From Morinoia aosen (taxonomy: Eukaryota > Arthropoda > Malacostraca > Amphipoda > Talitridae): a DNA stretch of 64,000 bases. Positions within the stretch are counted from its first letter, which is position 1; every line of letters starts with the position of its first letter. Positions 33,624-43,265 of this stretch are shown here, in pieces. A program made the translations under genes and the position numbers. The DNA lies in the NCBI GenBank assembly GCA_030386875.1, contig CM059568.1, forward strand, positions 11,952,316 through 12,016,315, written 5' to 3'. Below the pieces are notes generated by a model. The model searched no databases and was not told where the DNA came from. It saw nothing but the letters and a program-made list of their open reading frames with translations.

Positions 33624-34045
33624 ATACCTGTGTCTTCTTCAGCTGCTCCTCATGTTCAGTGAATACCTGGGTCTTCTTCAGCTGCTACTCATGTTCAGTG
33701 AACACCTGGGTCTTCTTCAGCTGCTACTCATGTTCAGTGAACACCTGGGTCTTCTTCAGCTGCTACTCATGTTCAGTGAACACCTGGGTCTTCTTCAGCT
33801 GCTCCTCATGTTCAATGAACACCTGGGTCTTCTTCAGCTGCTACTCATATTCAGTGAACACCTGGGTCTTCTTCAGTAGCTACTCATGTTCAGTGAACCC
33901 CTGGGTCTTCTTCAGCTGCTCCTCATGTTCAGTGAATATCTGAGTTTTCTTCAGCTACAACCGTGTTTATTATACATCAGGGTCTTCTCTAGCTCTCACC
34001 CGAGTTCAATGAATATCTGGGTTTTCTTCGGTGCAGTGATTGCTT
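33591..34045 (+). repeat. 39-bp minisatellite, ~9 units, each repeating the C-terminal codons and stop
   Basis: Units start at 33591 and every 39 bases thereafter (GGGTCTTCTTCAGC, TGCTCCTCATGTTCAG, TGAATACCT). They decay after about 33945. The first unit is the last ten codons of the IR gene, its TGA, and six bases of 3' UTR. Being a multiple of three, the array keeps the same frame, so each later unit also carries the in-frame TGA. Confidence 0.95.
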
Positions 34046-34830
34046 AACTCAAAGGCCTAATTGGATATTGTTCTACCATACTGTTTTGCTTATCGCTCTT
34101 CAACTCTCCCTTTTAAGATGTCGCACAATTATGACTCATTCATTTAACTGCGTTGAAGCAATAGCTTGTAGTATTTTTCACGTTTCCTTAAATAAAATCA
34201 TTGCGCGCAAACTGCACATAAATACTATACTTAATCTGACAATGCTTGAACATCATGTTCATTGTTGGTTGACACTATCCATTTGATATTCCCTGTCTTC
34301 GAAGTTATGTTAGGGAACTTTCAAGCTTGCTCATGTTGAAGTATACTTGAACTCAATAAGAACTTTAACCTATAAAAAACATAGCAGAAACTTACGAAAT
34401 TTGCATGCAGTTCACTAATCCAAAGAATCTCATGATCCGTGTATCGTCTCCCGCGTCTTTAATAAAGTTTCAATTGCAAATTGTATCGTTTTCATCAACC
34501 TTAATGCCTTATAAACCTTTACCACAACAATGAGGTCAGCGCTTAATATCTGTCGATCACTGTCATTCATAAACTCCAATGGATGTAACTACAATCTGTT
34601 TAGTCACACATTAAATACGCTCAGTATTGTCTAGTAATTAAAGTAAAAAAATCAGGATTTCGTTTGTCTGAGTACAGTACTCTGCTTGCACTCCCCATCA
34701 TATTCTCTCCGAGCTGCTAAGTCGTTGAAATTCGCCTAATGAAGCTTGTAAATATGGGTCGGATCTGTGAGATGCTGTAGATTGCACCGTGCTTGTGTGG
34801 TCTGAGAGTGCTGGCTGGTGATAGAATCAG
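34046..34830 (+). other. likely IR 3' UTR and intergenic sequence
   Basis: AATAAA occurs near 34193 and at 34461-34466 (TTTAATAAAGTTTC), possible polyadenylation signals for the IR transcript. No gene is recognised. Confidence 0.4.
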
Positions 34831-34876
34831 GATATGGATGCACACAGAACAAGGATATGGGTGCACACAGAACAAG
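34831..34876. repeat. two 23-bp units of the LINE-interrupted minisatellite
   Basis: Two units in the same orientation as the main array at 42389-43262. Both the GAATCAGGATATGGATGC variant and the following normal unit also occur side by side at about 42706-42760. The short array directly abuts the LINE 3' end. Confidence 0.9.
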
Positions 34877-34910
34877 AAAGAAAGAAAAAAGAAAGAAAAA
34901 CTGTTTATTT

Positions 34911-34943
34911 CCAATAGAGATGGTACAAAAGTACCATCATTGG
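34911..34943 (-). other. LINE 3'-terminal hairpin
   Basis: On the minus strand CCAATGATGGTAC and GTACCATC/TCT/ATTGG pair around a TTTT loop. AATAAA follows directly. A structured 3' end of this kind is the usual recognition site for the element's own reverse transcriptase. Confidence 0.75.
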
Positions 34944-35109
34944 TTTTTAAAATATCTTAAAATTAATACACTTAGATGATACACACACACGAGTATTGAA
35001 AAACTCGTGTCACTAGTCAAAAGAAATGATTGAGGGCAATGAACTCCTAATCTAGCTTAATCTACATTTGATGATACATGTAATGATAGTTGTAAGAGAT
35101 AACACAATT

Positions 35110-35365
35110 TCATTGACGATGCATTTTCATTGTGGGGTGAAAACACTTTTGACAGTTTACATGTACATGACATAAAACTTCGCAATTCTTGACGCCAGGA
35201 AATAATATATGAAATCGCTTGTTTCGGTCAATGTTCACAAGTGTCATTTTAAGGAAGCATGAAAAAAAAGAAAAATAAATATATATATAAATATATATCC
35301 ATATACACACATATGTACACATACGTATGCATGTGTGTATATATCCATACACACACTCACACACA

Positions 35366-35405
<40 letters not shown>

Positions 35406-36640
35406 CATATGTGTACATATAAGCATGAGGACCAAGAAGATTATAGGTTTTGTATTTCTGATTCAACAATTTTAACATAACGGTCATTAGTTAACAAGCA
35501 TTTTATTTAAATGTAAATGGATGATCACACAACAAATGTATAGTTTTTACATGAATGCTTTACAATACTAAAGATATGACGAGTTAGGTAACGTTACAAG
35601 TTGAGAGTGCACAGAAAAAAGACCATTATCTCTAGTAAAATGCTAGTTGTCAGTCTAGTACACACATATGTGCACGTATACATGTAAATATTTACACATA
35701 CACATGCACACATATACCCACGCACATATTTACACCTAACTCGTAAGCATACACAAATGCATTTCTATGCATCGAGGCAATACATACGCATTCTGCAGAG
35801 TGTCATACGCATAGCGTGGACACGTACACATTTACACAAGTAAGCATGTGCGCAAATATCAGCGTAAACTAGTCAGTATAAACCAGAATTCCAATCGAGG
35901 GAAACGGAGAAAATATCTTTTATTATAGCATGAATTTTATAAAATTTCGTACTAAAAATAGTGGCACAAAACAGTCTACTTAAGTCAGAAACATGAAAAC
36001 GATTGTGGGACGTGAATAAGAAAGAAAACATTAATGTCCTATAAAGGTTTCATATTAGAAAAAAAATCACATTATTTTTGAAATATGGCGCAAATTGTCG
36101 TCAATTGATAAACAAACATAGGTATCACATTATTATAAGCATATAACTATTAGCCGAATAAGTATATTACTGCAGTATAAATGGATGATCACACAACGAA
36201 TTTATTTTTTTTCCATGGATGCTTTACAATTTCATATTAGAAAAAATACATTATCTTTGTAATTTGGTGAATGTCTGTAATTGATCAACACACACACAAA
36301 TAGGTACCATGACGGTCTAGTTTGATGCTTGCACAGAAACGGAGAGGAATGACATAAAATGCACCTTCGACTGGTTCATCTACTCTAGTGCACACAGTTG
36401 TACGTGCGCATATACACACCCATATGCGCACATACACCTATATACGTACACACATATACAAGTAAGCATGTCCGCAAATGACAACGTATAGGCGGTCAAA
36501 TCATAATACCTACGCATACTTCAAAACTGTTGTTTGATGTCTTGAATTATAAAACAATGAGCGAGGGAGATTGTTCAGCAATGGAGATACCAGGTAAATG
36601 AGATTCGTCAGTACTCATTCAGTATGTTCTGTAACTAAGG
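35110..36640 (-). other. LINE 3' UTR with microsatellites and an internal duplication
   Basis: CA/TG-rich runs at about 35270-35420, 35660-35850 and 36400-36480. The block AAATGGATGATCACACAAC recurs at about 35515 and 36179, and TTTCATATTAGAAAAAA at about 36048 and 36222. No coding sequence is seen; short frames here are products of the dinucleotide runs. Confidence 0.7.
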
Positions 36641-36644
36641 ATTA

Positions 36645-39608
36645 TTATTGAGACACAAGATGACGAGTTATTTTGGCTTTAAATTCTCTCGGTCTTTGAG
36701 GGACTTTAATACTCAGGGGAAGTTTGTTCCACAGTAAGGCGCCTGATATGGACAGAGCCTTCTGCCCTAAGTGAGGTGAACGATAGTTGACTAAGACATT
36801 ATTGTTTCTGTTCGGTTTTTGATTGGTTACAGTGGGTGGATGGAAACGCACTATCTCAGCATTGCTCTGAGGAAGATATAACGAGGAGAATACGTATTGG
36901 GCCTTCTGCATGAGGAGCCTTTCTTGGATAGGGATCCAGCCGAGTTTATTGAGGAGAGGGGTTACGTGATCACTTCTTTTGAAATTACCGTTGCATACCA
37001 CCTTGGCTGCAAAATTCATGCATTTTTGTAAGTCCCTTTGAAGGAATTGAGGTAAGTCTCCCCATACTAGGCTGCAGTAGTCAATGCGCGATAACACAAG
37101 GGATTGAATGGCTAATAATCTGGATTTTTCGTCTAGCATACTTTTTATACGATGAAAAAACATTAAAGTTCCGTAGATTTTGTTGTAAGTAGTCTCAACG
37201 TGAGATTTGAAGGACATATTTCTATCGAACCAGATACCTAGATTTTTAACTTTTTCTGATGCATTAATTTTATCATTTCCAACTGCAAGAGTAAGATCTG
37301 AAGTTTTTTTAATTGCATCTTTGGATCCAAAAATAATGCATTGTGTTTTATTAGCATTTAATTTGAGACCATTTCGGTCGTACCATGATTTCAGGCTAGT
37401 CAGTAAAGTTTCGGCTTTAATTTGCGTTTGTGGTATTTCCGATACAGAACTTGTTATTGCAATTTGAACATCATCTGCATACATTGAGATCCGTGTGTTA
37501 GAAGGCATTGGAGGGAAATCATTAATGAAAATATAAAACAGTAGCGGATCAAGAATGGATCCTTGGGGAACACCAAAATTGTTTTGAATGAATGGGGACA
37601 ATTTGTTTTCTATGCGGACTGCATGAGATCGATTTGACAAGTAACTTTCAAACCATTGCGTGTCTATTCCCAAGTTCAGTATTTTACGTAGAAGTCTTTC
37701 ATGTTGGACGCTATCGAACGCCTTAGAGAGATCAAGTAGTAGCAAGAGTGTTACATTCTTTTGATCGATGTCACTGTATATTTTTTCAGATATATTGAGC
37801 AGAGCGTCTTGAGTGCTAGTATTTCTTCTATAGGCATATTGATTTTGGTGGAGTAAATTTGACTCGTCCAGGTGAAATGACAGTTGATTTGTCACCATTT
37901 TCTCCAATAGTTTGGACATGACAGGCAAAAGACTGATGGACCTGTAGTTTGATGCTGTATTTAGGTCACCACTTTTGTGCAACGGTCTAATAATGGAGTG
38001 TTTCCATTGGTTTGGAAACGTATTGGTTACTATTGATGTATTAATTATCAGACGAATCCATGGTGCTGTAACAGGGAAACTGTCTTTGATATATTGAAGA
38101 CTGATACCATCATGTCCAACTGCCTTTGTGTTTTTTAGTGAGTATAAGATGTTTCGTAACTCTGGTAAATCGACAGGGCGTGGTCTCCACTTGACATCAG
38201 TCCTCGAGGGTGCAGTGGGGCATGAATTTTCAATTGTCGTTTCATCTGGATTGGTACACACCTCACTGAAAACTTGAGCCCCTACTTTTGAAAAGAATGT
38301 GTTGAAATCCGTGGCTGTTGCCAAGGGATTTTCAAAATTACTCATGCGTTCTAAATTTTTATATGGGGCTACCTCACTAATGGGGCTACCTCGCTTCGGG
38401 TTATTTTTAGCCGTTATCAGTGCCTGGTGGAAGTGAGTTTGTTTCGCTTCAGTGATTTTCTTTCGAAGAATTTTTTCATGTTCTTTATATCTCTTGTATA
38501 AGGTACTGTTTGATCTATTGTTTTTGTACTCTCGCAAGTTAGCTTTCTTTATTCTGCTCATCTCTTTAACTTCGTCAGTAATCCAAACAGTCCGTTTTGG
38601 CTTGGTTTTTTTGGTGACGTAAGGTGCACATTCGTCGAGAGCTGCTGTGAAGTTCTCGTTGAAAATTGACACTTGTATGTCAACATCGTCAGATTGCATC
38701 ATTTTCTGGAATTCGGTAGACCTATCGAGTAGTTTTTCTTGAAATAGTTCTGCTGAATAGTGCCTTTTCGAGCGATAGGTCATTAAGCGGTATTTTTGTC
38801 TTTCCTTCGCAATATTAATTTCACATTCTATAGAGTGGTGATCGGAAATAGAAGGTGATATTACTGTACTAAGTATTGCGGTGGGATTATTTGTGATTGC
38901 TAGATCGAGGAGAGTTGCAGAGACTTTAGTGATGCGAGTCGGTTCTTTGACCATTTGTGATAAGCTTAGTTTATACAATAGTTTGCTTAGCTGATTGTTT
39001 TTGTCCGTTTGGTCAACATTGAAATCTCCGAAAGCAAAAAATGATTTTTTTGCCTGAAGGATTTCTTTGAAGGTTTCCTCAATGAAATCTAGTGTTAGGT
39101 TTAGGGGAGACGATGGGTGCCGGTAAAGGCTGCCAATGATTATTGATTTGTGTTTATTTATTTGCACTTCTAACCAAACCATTTCAATGCCTTCGCAAAC
39201 TTTATTCGCTAGTAGTAAAGATGTTGAGTACATTTCTTTCACAAAAATACAAGATCCACTACCTCGGCTGGTTTTAGCGCCATCGTAGCGGTACAACACG
39301 TAATTAGGAATGTTAAAAAATGAACTTTGGGTTCGTGAATCAAACCATGTTTCTGAGACACACAAAATGTCAATTTTTTCAGTGACCAACATTACTCTGA
39401 TTTCATCCAATTTACCATTCAGGCTTCGAGCATTTACATGCTTGATTTTGATTTTACCTATATTAGCACTCTTTTTAAAGGTAGCGAGGTTACTATCTCG
39501 ATGGGATCGTTCAGGGGATTTATCGATTTTGTCTAAGTTGCCCAGGGTGTTTGGCCCAGCATCTGCTATGTAAGAAAGTCTACTGTTTGGCTGGGCAGCG
39601 GCACTTTG
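36645..39608 (-). CDS. LINE ORF: AP endonuclease and reverse transcriptase
   Basis: Open for 988 codons from just after a TGA at 39609-39611. Order: endonuclease (IKHVNARSLNGKLDEI, DILCVSETW, GSLYRHPS, FGDFNVD, SDHHSI), a basic linker, reverse transcriptase (NYRSISLLPVMSKLLEKM, LLLLDLSKAFDSV, GVPQGSILDPLLF, YADD), and a C-terminal domain with LWNKLPLSI. The D and YADD aspartates and endonuclease N, E, D and H residues are present, so the enzyme looks intact. The first in-frame ATG lies inside the endonuclease, after the conserved N-A-R-S-L strand. Translation must therefore enter from upstream or the stop is a mutation. Confidence 0.95.
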   Translation of the reverse strand, partial: QSAAAQPNSRLSYIADAGPNTLGNLDKIDKSPERSHRDSNLATFKKSANIGKIKIKHVNARSLNGKLDEIRVMLVTEKIDILCVSETWFDSRTQSSFFNIPNYVLYRYDGAKTSRGSGSCIFVKEMYSTSLLLANKVCEGIEMVWLEVQINKHKSIIIGSLYRHPSSPLNLTLDFIEETFKEILQAKKSFFAFGDFNVDQTDKNNQLSKLLYKLSLSQMVKEPTRITKVSATLLDLAITNNPTAILSTVISPSISDHHSIECEINIAKERQKYRLMTYRSKRHYSAELFQEKLLDRSTEFQKMMQSDDVDIQVSIFNENFTAALDECAPYVTKKTKPKRTVWITDEVKEMSRIKKANLREYKNNRSNSTLYKRYKEHEKILRKKITEAKQTHFHQALITAKNNPKRGSPISEVAPYKNLERMSNFENPLATATDFNTFFSKVGAQVFSEVCTNPDETTIENSCPTAPSRTDVKWRPRPVDLPELRNILYSLKNTKAVGHDGISLQYIKDSFPVTAPWIRLIINTSIVTNTFPNQWKHSIIRPLHKSGDLNTASNYRSISLLPVMSKLLEKMVTNQLSFHLDESNLLHQNQYAYRRNTSTQDALLNISEKIYSDIDQKNVTLLLLLDLSKAFDSVQHERLLRKILNLGIDTQWFESYLSNRSHAVRIENKLSPFIQNNFGVPQGSILDPLLFYIFINDFPPMPSNTRISMYADDVQIAITSSVSEIPQTQIKAETLLTSLKSWYDRNGLKLNANKTQCIIFGSKDAIKKTSDLTLAVGNDKINASEKVKNLGIWFDRNMSFKSHVETTYNKIYGTLMFFHRIKSMLDEKSRLLAIQSLVLSRIDYCSLVWGDLPQFLQRDLQKCMNFAAKVVCNGNFKRSDHVTPLLNKLGWIPIQERLLMQKAQYVFSSLYLPQSNAEIVRFHPPTVTNQKPNRNNNVLVNYRSPHLGQKALSISGALLWNKLPLSIKVPQRPREFKAKITRHLVSQ

Positions 39609-40088
39609 TCAAGATGAGGTAACCCCGGTCTGATTTTTGCCTTGTGTGACAAGAGCACTGTAGTGATCGTTTTTACGATGGAGCAGTAGTGGAGGGTTAT
39701 TATTTGATAACTCTGAAACGGGAACGACTGATATTTTCAAAACACAATGATCTCGTTCATCCAGGACGAGAAGTTTTTGGCCTGTCACATTTGAAATGAT
39801 TAGTGGTATAAGGTCTACAGCAGCTTGGTCAAAATGTTTTTCGTCAATGTAATTATCTATAAGGTTTTGCATGTCGCCACTGTTCTTGTCAAAAAACTTA
39901 GCATATGTGCTGTAGTTTGCTTTACTCTCTGTTTTGATTGCAGCCTTTAGGGAATTGTAATTCCATTTTGATGCTGGTTGTTTTGTAAGTAGGTGAGCTA
40001 CTGCGTGGAGGAGGCAGTGTCCATCGGCTTTGGTGGGAATCAGTTTTATGTTCCATGATCGTTTCAATTCATCCATTGTGGAGTTCAT
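39609..40088 (-). CDS. LINE ORF: OTU-family cysteine protease
   Basis: 159 codons. The OTU signature is near the N-terminus: ADGHCLLHAVAHLL (Asp, Gly and catalytic Cys at about residues 20-23). Toward the end NDHYSALV carries the expected catalytic His followed by an aromatic residue. OTU enzymes cleave ubiquitin linkages. OTU domains are known in some retroelements, such as Dualen/RandI-type LINEs. The ATG overlaps the stop of the preceding ORF (ATGA at 40088-40085), and the stop is in frame with the endonuclease ORF. Confidence 0.88.
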   Translation of the reverse strand: MNSTMDELKRSWNIKLIPTKADGHCLLHAVAHLLTKQPASKWNYNSLKAAIKTESKANYSTYAKFFDKNSGDMQNLIDNYIDEKHFDQAAVDLIPLIISNVTGQKLLVLDERDHCVLKISVVPVSELSNNNPPLLLHRKNDHYSALVTQGKNQTGVTSS

Positions 40089-40943
40089 GCGTTCACAAAT
40101 GGGGCTGGAGACGTTTTTTTCGCACTTTTTTCATCATTAAGAGGTTCTGAGAGGTGCGGGGAATTTACGGTTTTCTGGCTCTGAATTCCCGTTCCGTGGT
40201 GATTTCTCGTATGGGGATTTGCAGAGAACTGAGAAATGCTCGTGTCAATTATATTTTTCTGGTGATGATTGTGCATACCGTTGGGTAGTGGATTTTCCAT
40301 CGATTGTCGACTGCAATTTTGCAGCGATTTCTCTCTTCCTGTTGATTTTACTGCTTCCGAGTATGTGATTGGATGTTGATTTATACTCGTGTCTGAGAGG
40401 GGCTTTTCATCCTCTTCATCAGCATTGGATAGCAATGAAAACCTATTTTTTGTAGGCACTCCGCAGTTGTTTGTGGCGGATGCAGGAGAGGGCTTGTTAT
40501 ATGACGGCAAACATCGGGAGGAGAGGGGAGGAGAGGGTTTGTTATATGAAGGCAAACATTGGTTTATGCTGCTGGAGGTTTCACGTGGATAGGCGGTCAA
40601 ATTAGAACAATCATTCAACTCATTTTGCTGTTTTGAATAATCATTAGAGTATTCAATTTCTTCATTCAGATCATGGGAGTTTCTGACACAGGAGATAAAA
40701 TGTGAAGTTAGTCTCAAAGGTAATTTTAGAGCAATTTGTTGAAGAAAATGATGCGTGTCTTCTCGCGCTACGGGCCAAGTGCGGACATTGTTGTAAGCTT
40801 CATCAACAGGACCGGTTTTTACATGTGCTCGCAGCGGAATCAGTTTAAGACCAATTTTTCTGCACAGGCTCGATGCCATGTACAATTGCTGCCCACTGCA
40901 GGCACTCACCACATAAATACGAGAAAGAAGATTCTTTGTCATG
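40085..40943 (-). CDS. LINE middle ORF, function unknown
   Basis: Begins at ATG 40943-40941 (MTKNLLSRIYVVSACSGQQ) and ends in the ATGA overlap with the OTU ORF. The first ~100 residues look ordered; the rest is Ser/Asn/Pro-rich with two near-identical CLPSYNKPSP repeats. The frame is open upstream past the end of ORF1, so it may once have been the C-terminal half of ORF1 or be reached by frameshifting in the A-rich stretch near 40955. No domain is recognised. Confidence 0.65.
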
Positions 40944-40953
40944 ATCAAATTTT

Positions 40954-42270
40954 TTAATTTCGTGAGATTTTGGGACGAGAGCTCAAACCTTTGAAACTAA
41001 TTATATAGTTCCTGAAAGGAGGTGCGCGTTCAATCTCATCATAGAGATCATTTAGACGTTCCGAATTTATGGTCTGAATCCTGCATGCACTGTCAATGTC
41101 ATCTCTGTTGATTTTTGTGAGACTATTGTCTCCAACGAGAAAAGTGTCAAAAGGGGATTTCGCATAAGGATGGTTACTCGCAGCTACCACCGGCGTAAAA
41201 TCATGAGCGCTGATACGATAATTTAAAGCAAAAAGCTGTTCTGTAATCACTTGAATATATGATACAGTGGAAAAAATCGACTCTGGGCTTGGGGGGCAAT
41301 TTTGTCTCAAAGCTTTATTGAGAAATGCAGCTGTAAGAGACAGCGTGTTATTTATTTCGTGAATAGTTTGGGAACTGGTCATTTGGAGAGGATTTAAGTA
41401 CCCATCAAAAGCGGTAACAGGTCTGGTTGTATTTTTCTCCACTGAAAATCTTACGTTATCCTCGCAGTTTACGCTCTGAGGTATTTTACTGCCAGTATCA
41501 GCTGCTGCGTATGCATTTTCAAACATAACTTCGCCGCCTGAAAGGTCTACAAACAATTTATCATTAAAATTATAATTAAAATTACCCCTTATGCTTTTTG
41601 ACTGGTTGCACACATCCAAAATTTTATCGCGTTCTAACGATGACGTTGGTGTTTCCGTCGGCGGTGAACGATTTTGAGCTTTCTCAGTGACGCAGGGCAG
41701 GGGCGACGTCGCCATGACGCAATCGTTTCGGCGAGACGAAGGAGCTCGCAGTGCTGTGGCAGCTTCCGCCAGTGAGGACGTATCTTCTTCACTAAAGATT
41801 CTCGGCTTTGTGGACGATGAATCTTCTCGGACACAGTCCAAAGCGTGGGGTTGAGAGTCGAGTGCTGCTTGTACGGAATTTCTTGAACTCGCTTCGGGTG
41901 TGCCCGTAGCAGGTTTCAGAACTTGAGAAGATGAATTATTACTGGGAGCTGGATTATTACAAGCAGCGCCTGAGAGATTTTCGCCCGTGTCAGATGACTC
42001 TGATTTTGCAGTCATTAGTGATGCTTCAGGGGCTGAGAAACACTTGCTGATACCAGACTTCACGAACGTCCGAGAAGCATTTTTTGTTTTGACTGTTTGA
42101 GGACCTTGAACTGATGGATTCACAGGGGCGGATTTATTAGGTCTGCCTTTCCGCTTTATGGCTGGTGCTTTACGCTTTTTACTGAGCTTTTCGTACGAAG
42201 CTGTACTGGAGGATGTTTTTTCAGATGGGGCAACCTTCCGAGTAGTTGAACGAGTTCTATATTGATACAT
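40954..42270 (-). CDS. LINE ORF1-like protein
   Basis: 438 codons from ATG at 42270. The N-terminus is strongly basic (KKRKAPAIKRKGRPNK), followed by a long Ser/Thr-rich region. The C-terminal 120 residues look more ordered (LSLTAAFLNKALRQ, VITEQLFALNYRIS). Its position and basic character fit a nucleic-acid-binding ORF1. No zinc knuckle or coiled coil is evident. Confidence 0.8.
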   Translation of the reverse strand: MYQYRTRSTTRKVAPSEKTSSSTASYEKLSKKRKAPAIKRKGRPNKSAPVNPSVQGPQTVKTKNASRTFVKSGISKCFSAPEASLMTAKSESSDTGENLSGAACNNPAPSNNSSSQVLKPATGTPEASSRNSVQAALDSQPHALDCVREDSSSTKPRIFSEEDTSSLAEAATALRAPSSRRNDCVMATSPLPCVTEKAQNRSPPTETPTSSLERDKILDVCNQSKSIRGNFNYNFNDKLFVDLSGGEVMFENAYAAADTGSKIPQSVNCEDNVRFSVEKNTTRPVTAFDGYLNPLQMTSSQTIHEINNTLSLTAAFLNKALRQNCPPSPESIFSTVSYIQVITEQLFALNYRISAHDFTPVVAASNHPYAKSPFDTFLVGDNSLTKINRDDIDSACRIQTINSERLNDLYDEIERAPPFRNYIISFKGLSSRPKISRN

Positions 42271-42388
42271 TGTGACGTTGATAGAGAGGAAGAAAAATTA
42301 AATTTTGTTCATTGGGTTAAAGTAGAAGACCTCGCCTTTTAAAGGTAGATAAAAAGAGACTGCCAGTAGGAAAACAAGGAGGGGGGGC

Positions 42389-43262
42389 AAGGATATGGGT
42401 GCACACAGAACAAGGATATGGGTGCACACAGAACAAGGATATGGGTGCACACAGAACAAGGATATGGGTGCACACAGAACAAGGATATGGGTGCACGCAG
42501 AACAAGGATATGGGTGCACGCAGAACAAGGATTTGGGTGCACGCAGAACAAGGATATGGGTACACACAGAACAAGGATATGGGTGCACACAGAACAAGGA
42601 TATGGGTGCACACAGAACAAGGGTATGGCTGCACACAGAACAAAGATATGGGTGCACACAGAACAAGGATATGGGTGCACGCAGAACAAGGATATGGGTG
42701 CACGCAGAATCAGGATATGGATGCACACAGAACAAGGATATGGGTGCACACAGAACAAGGATATGGGTGCACACAGAACAAGGATATGGGTGCACATAGA
42801 ACAAGGATATGGGTGCACACAGAACAAGGACATGGGTGCACGCAGAACAAGGATATGGGTGCACGCAGAACAAGGATTTGGGTGCACGCAGAACAAGGAT
42901 ATGGGTGCACACAGAACAAGGATATGGGTGCACACAGAATAAGGATATGGGTGCACACAGAACAAGGATATGGGTGCACAAAGAACAAGGATATGGGTGC
43001 ACACAGAACAAGGAAATGGGTGCACACAGAACAAGGATAAGGGTGCACGCAGAACAAGGATATGGGTGCACACAAAACAAGGATATGGGTGCACGCAGAA
43101 CAAGGATATGGGTGCACGCAGAACAAGGATATGGGTGCACACAGAACAAGGATATGGGTGCACGCAGAACAAGGATATGGGTGCACGCAGAACAAGGATT
43201 TGGGTGCACGCAGAACAAGGATATGGGTGCACACAGAACAAGGATATGGGTACACAAAGAGC
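42389..43262. repeat. 23-bp minisatellite, 38 units
   Basis: Unit AAGGATATGGGTGCACACAG then AAC. The period is 23 exactly over 874 bases. Single-base variants (GCACGCAG, GGATTTGGG, GGTACACA) are interspersed. A trio of GCACGCAG units including GGATTTGGG recurs near 42500-42560, 42835-42900 and 43150-43215, a higher-order pattern. All long open frames across it on both strands follow from the 23-bp period and are not genes. Confidence 0.97.
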
Positions 43263-43265
43263 AAT

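Larger units (their letters stand above)
34877..42388 (-). mobile_element. non-LTR retrotransposon (LINE), nearly full length
   Basis: About 7.5 kb between two parts of a 23-bp minisatellite. On the minus strand: a short 5' UTR (about 42388-42271), ORF1, a middle ORF, an OTU-protease ORF, an AP-type endonuclease plus reverse transcriptase ORF, then about 1.7 kb of 3' UTR rich in CA/TG microsatellite. The 3' end has a hairpin (34911-34943), AATAAA and a TTTTTCTTTC tail. The RT and C-terminal pattern (LWNKLP near the end, no RNase H seen) places it with CR1/L2/Jockey-type elements. 5'-truncated tails elsewhere (11701, 29281, 49996, 53771) show a dispersed family. Confidence 0.9.

Noticed and set aside
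35244..35480. Short frames rich in HTHTHT or VCVCVC
   Set aside because: They are products of the CA/TG microsatellite in the LINE 3' UTR.
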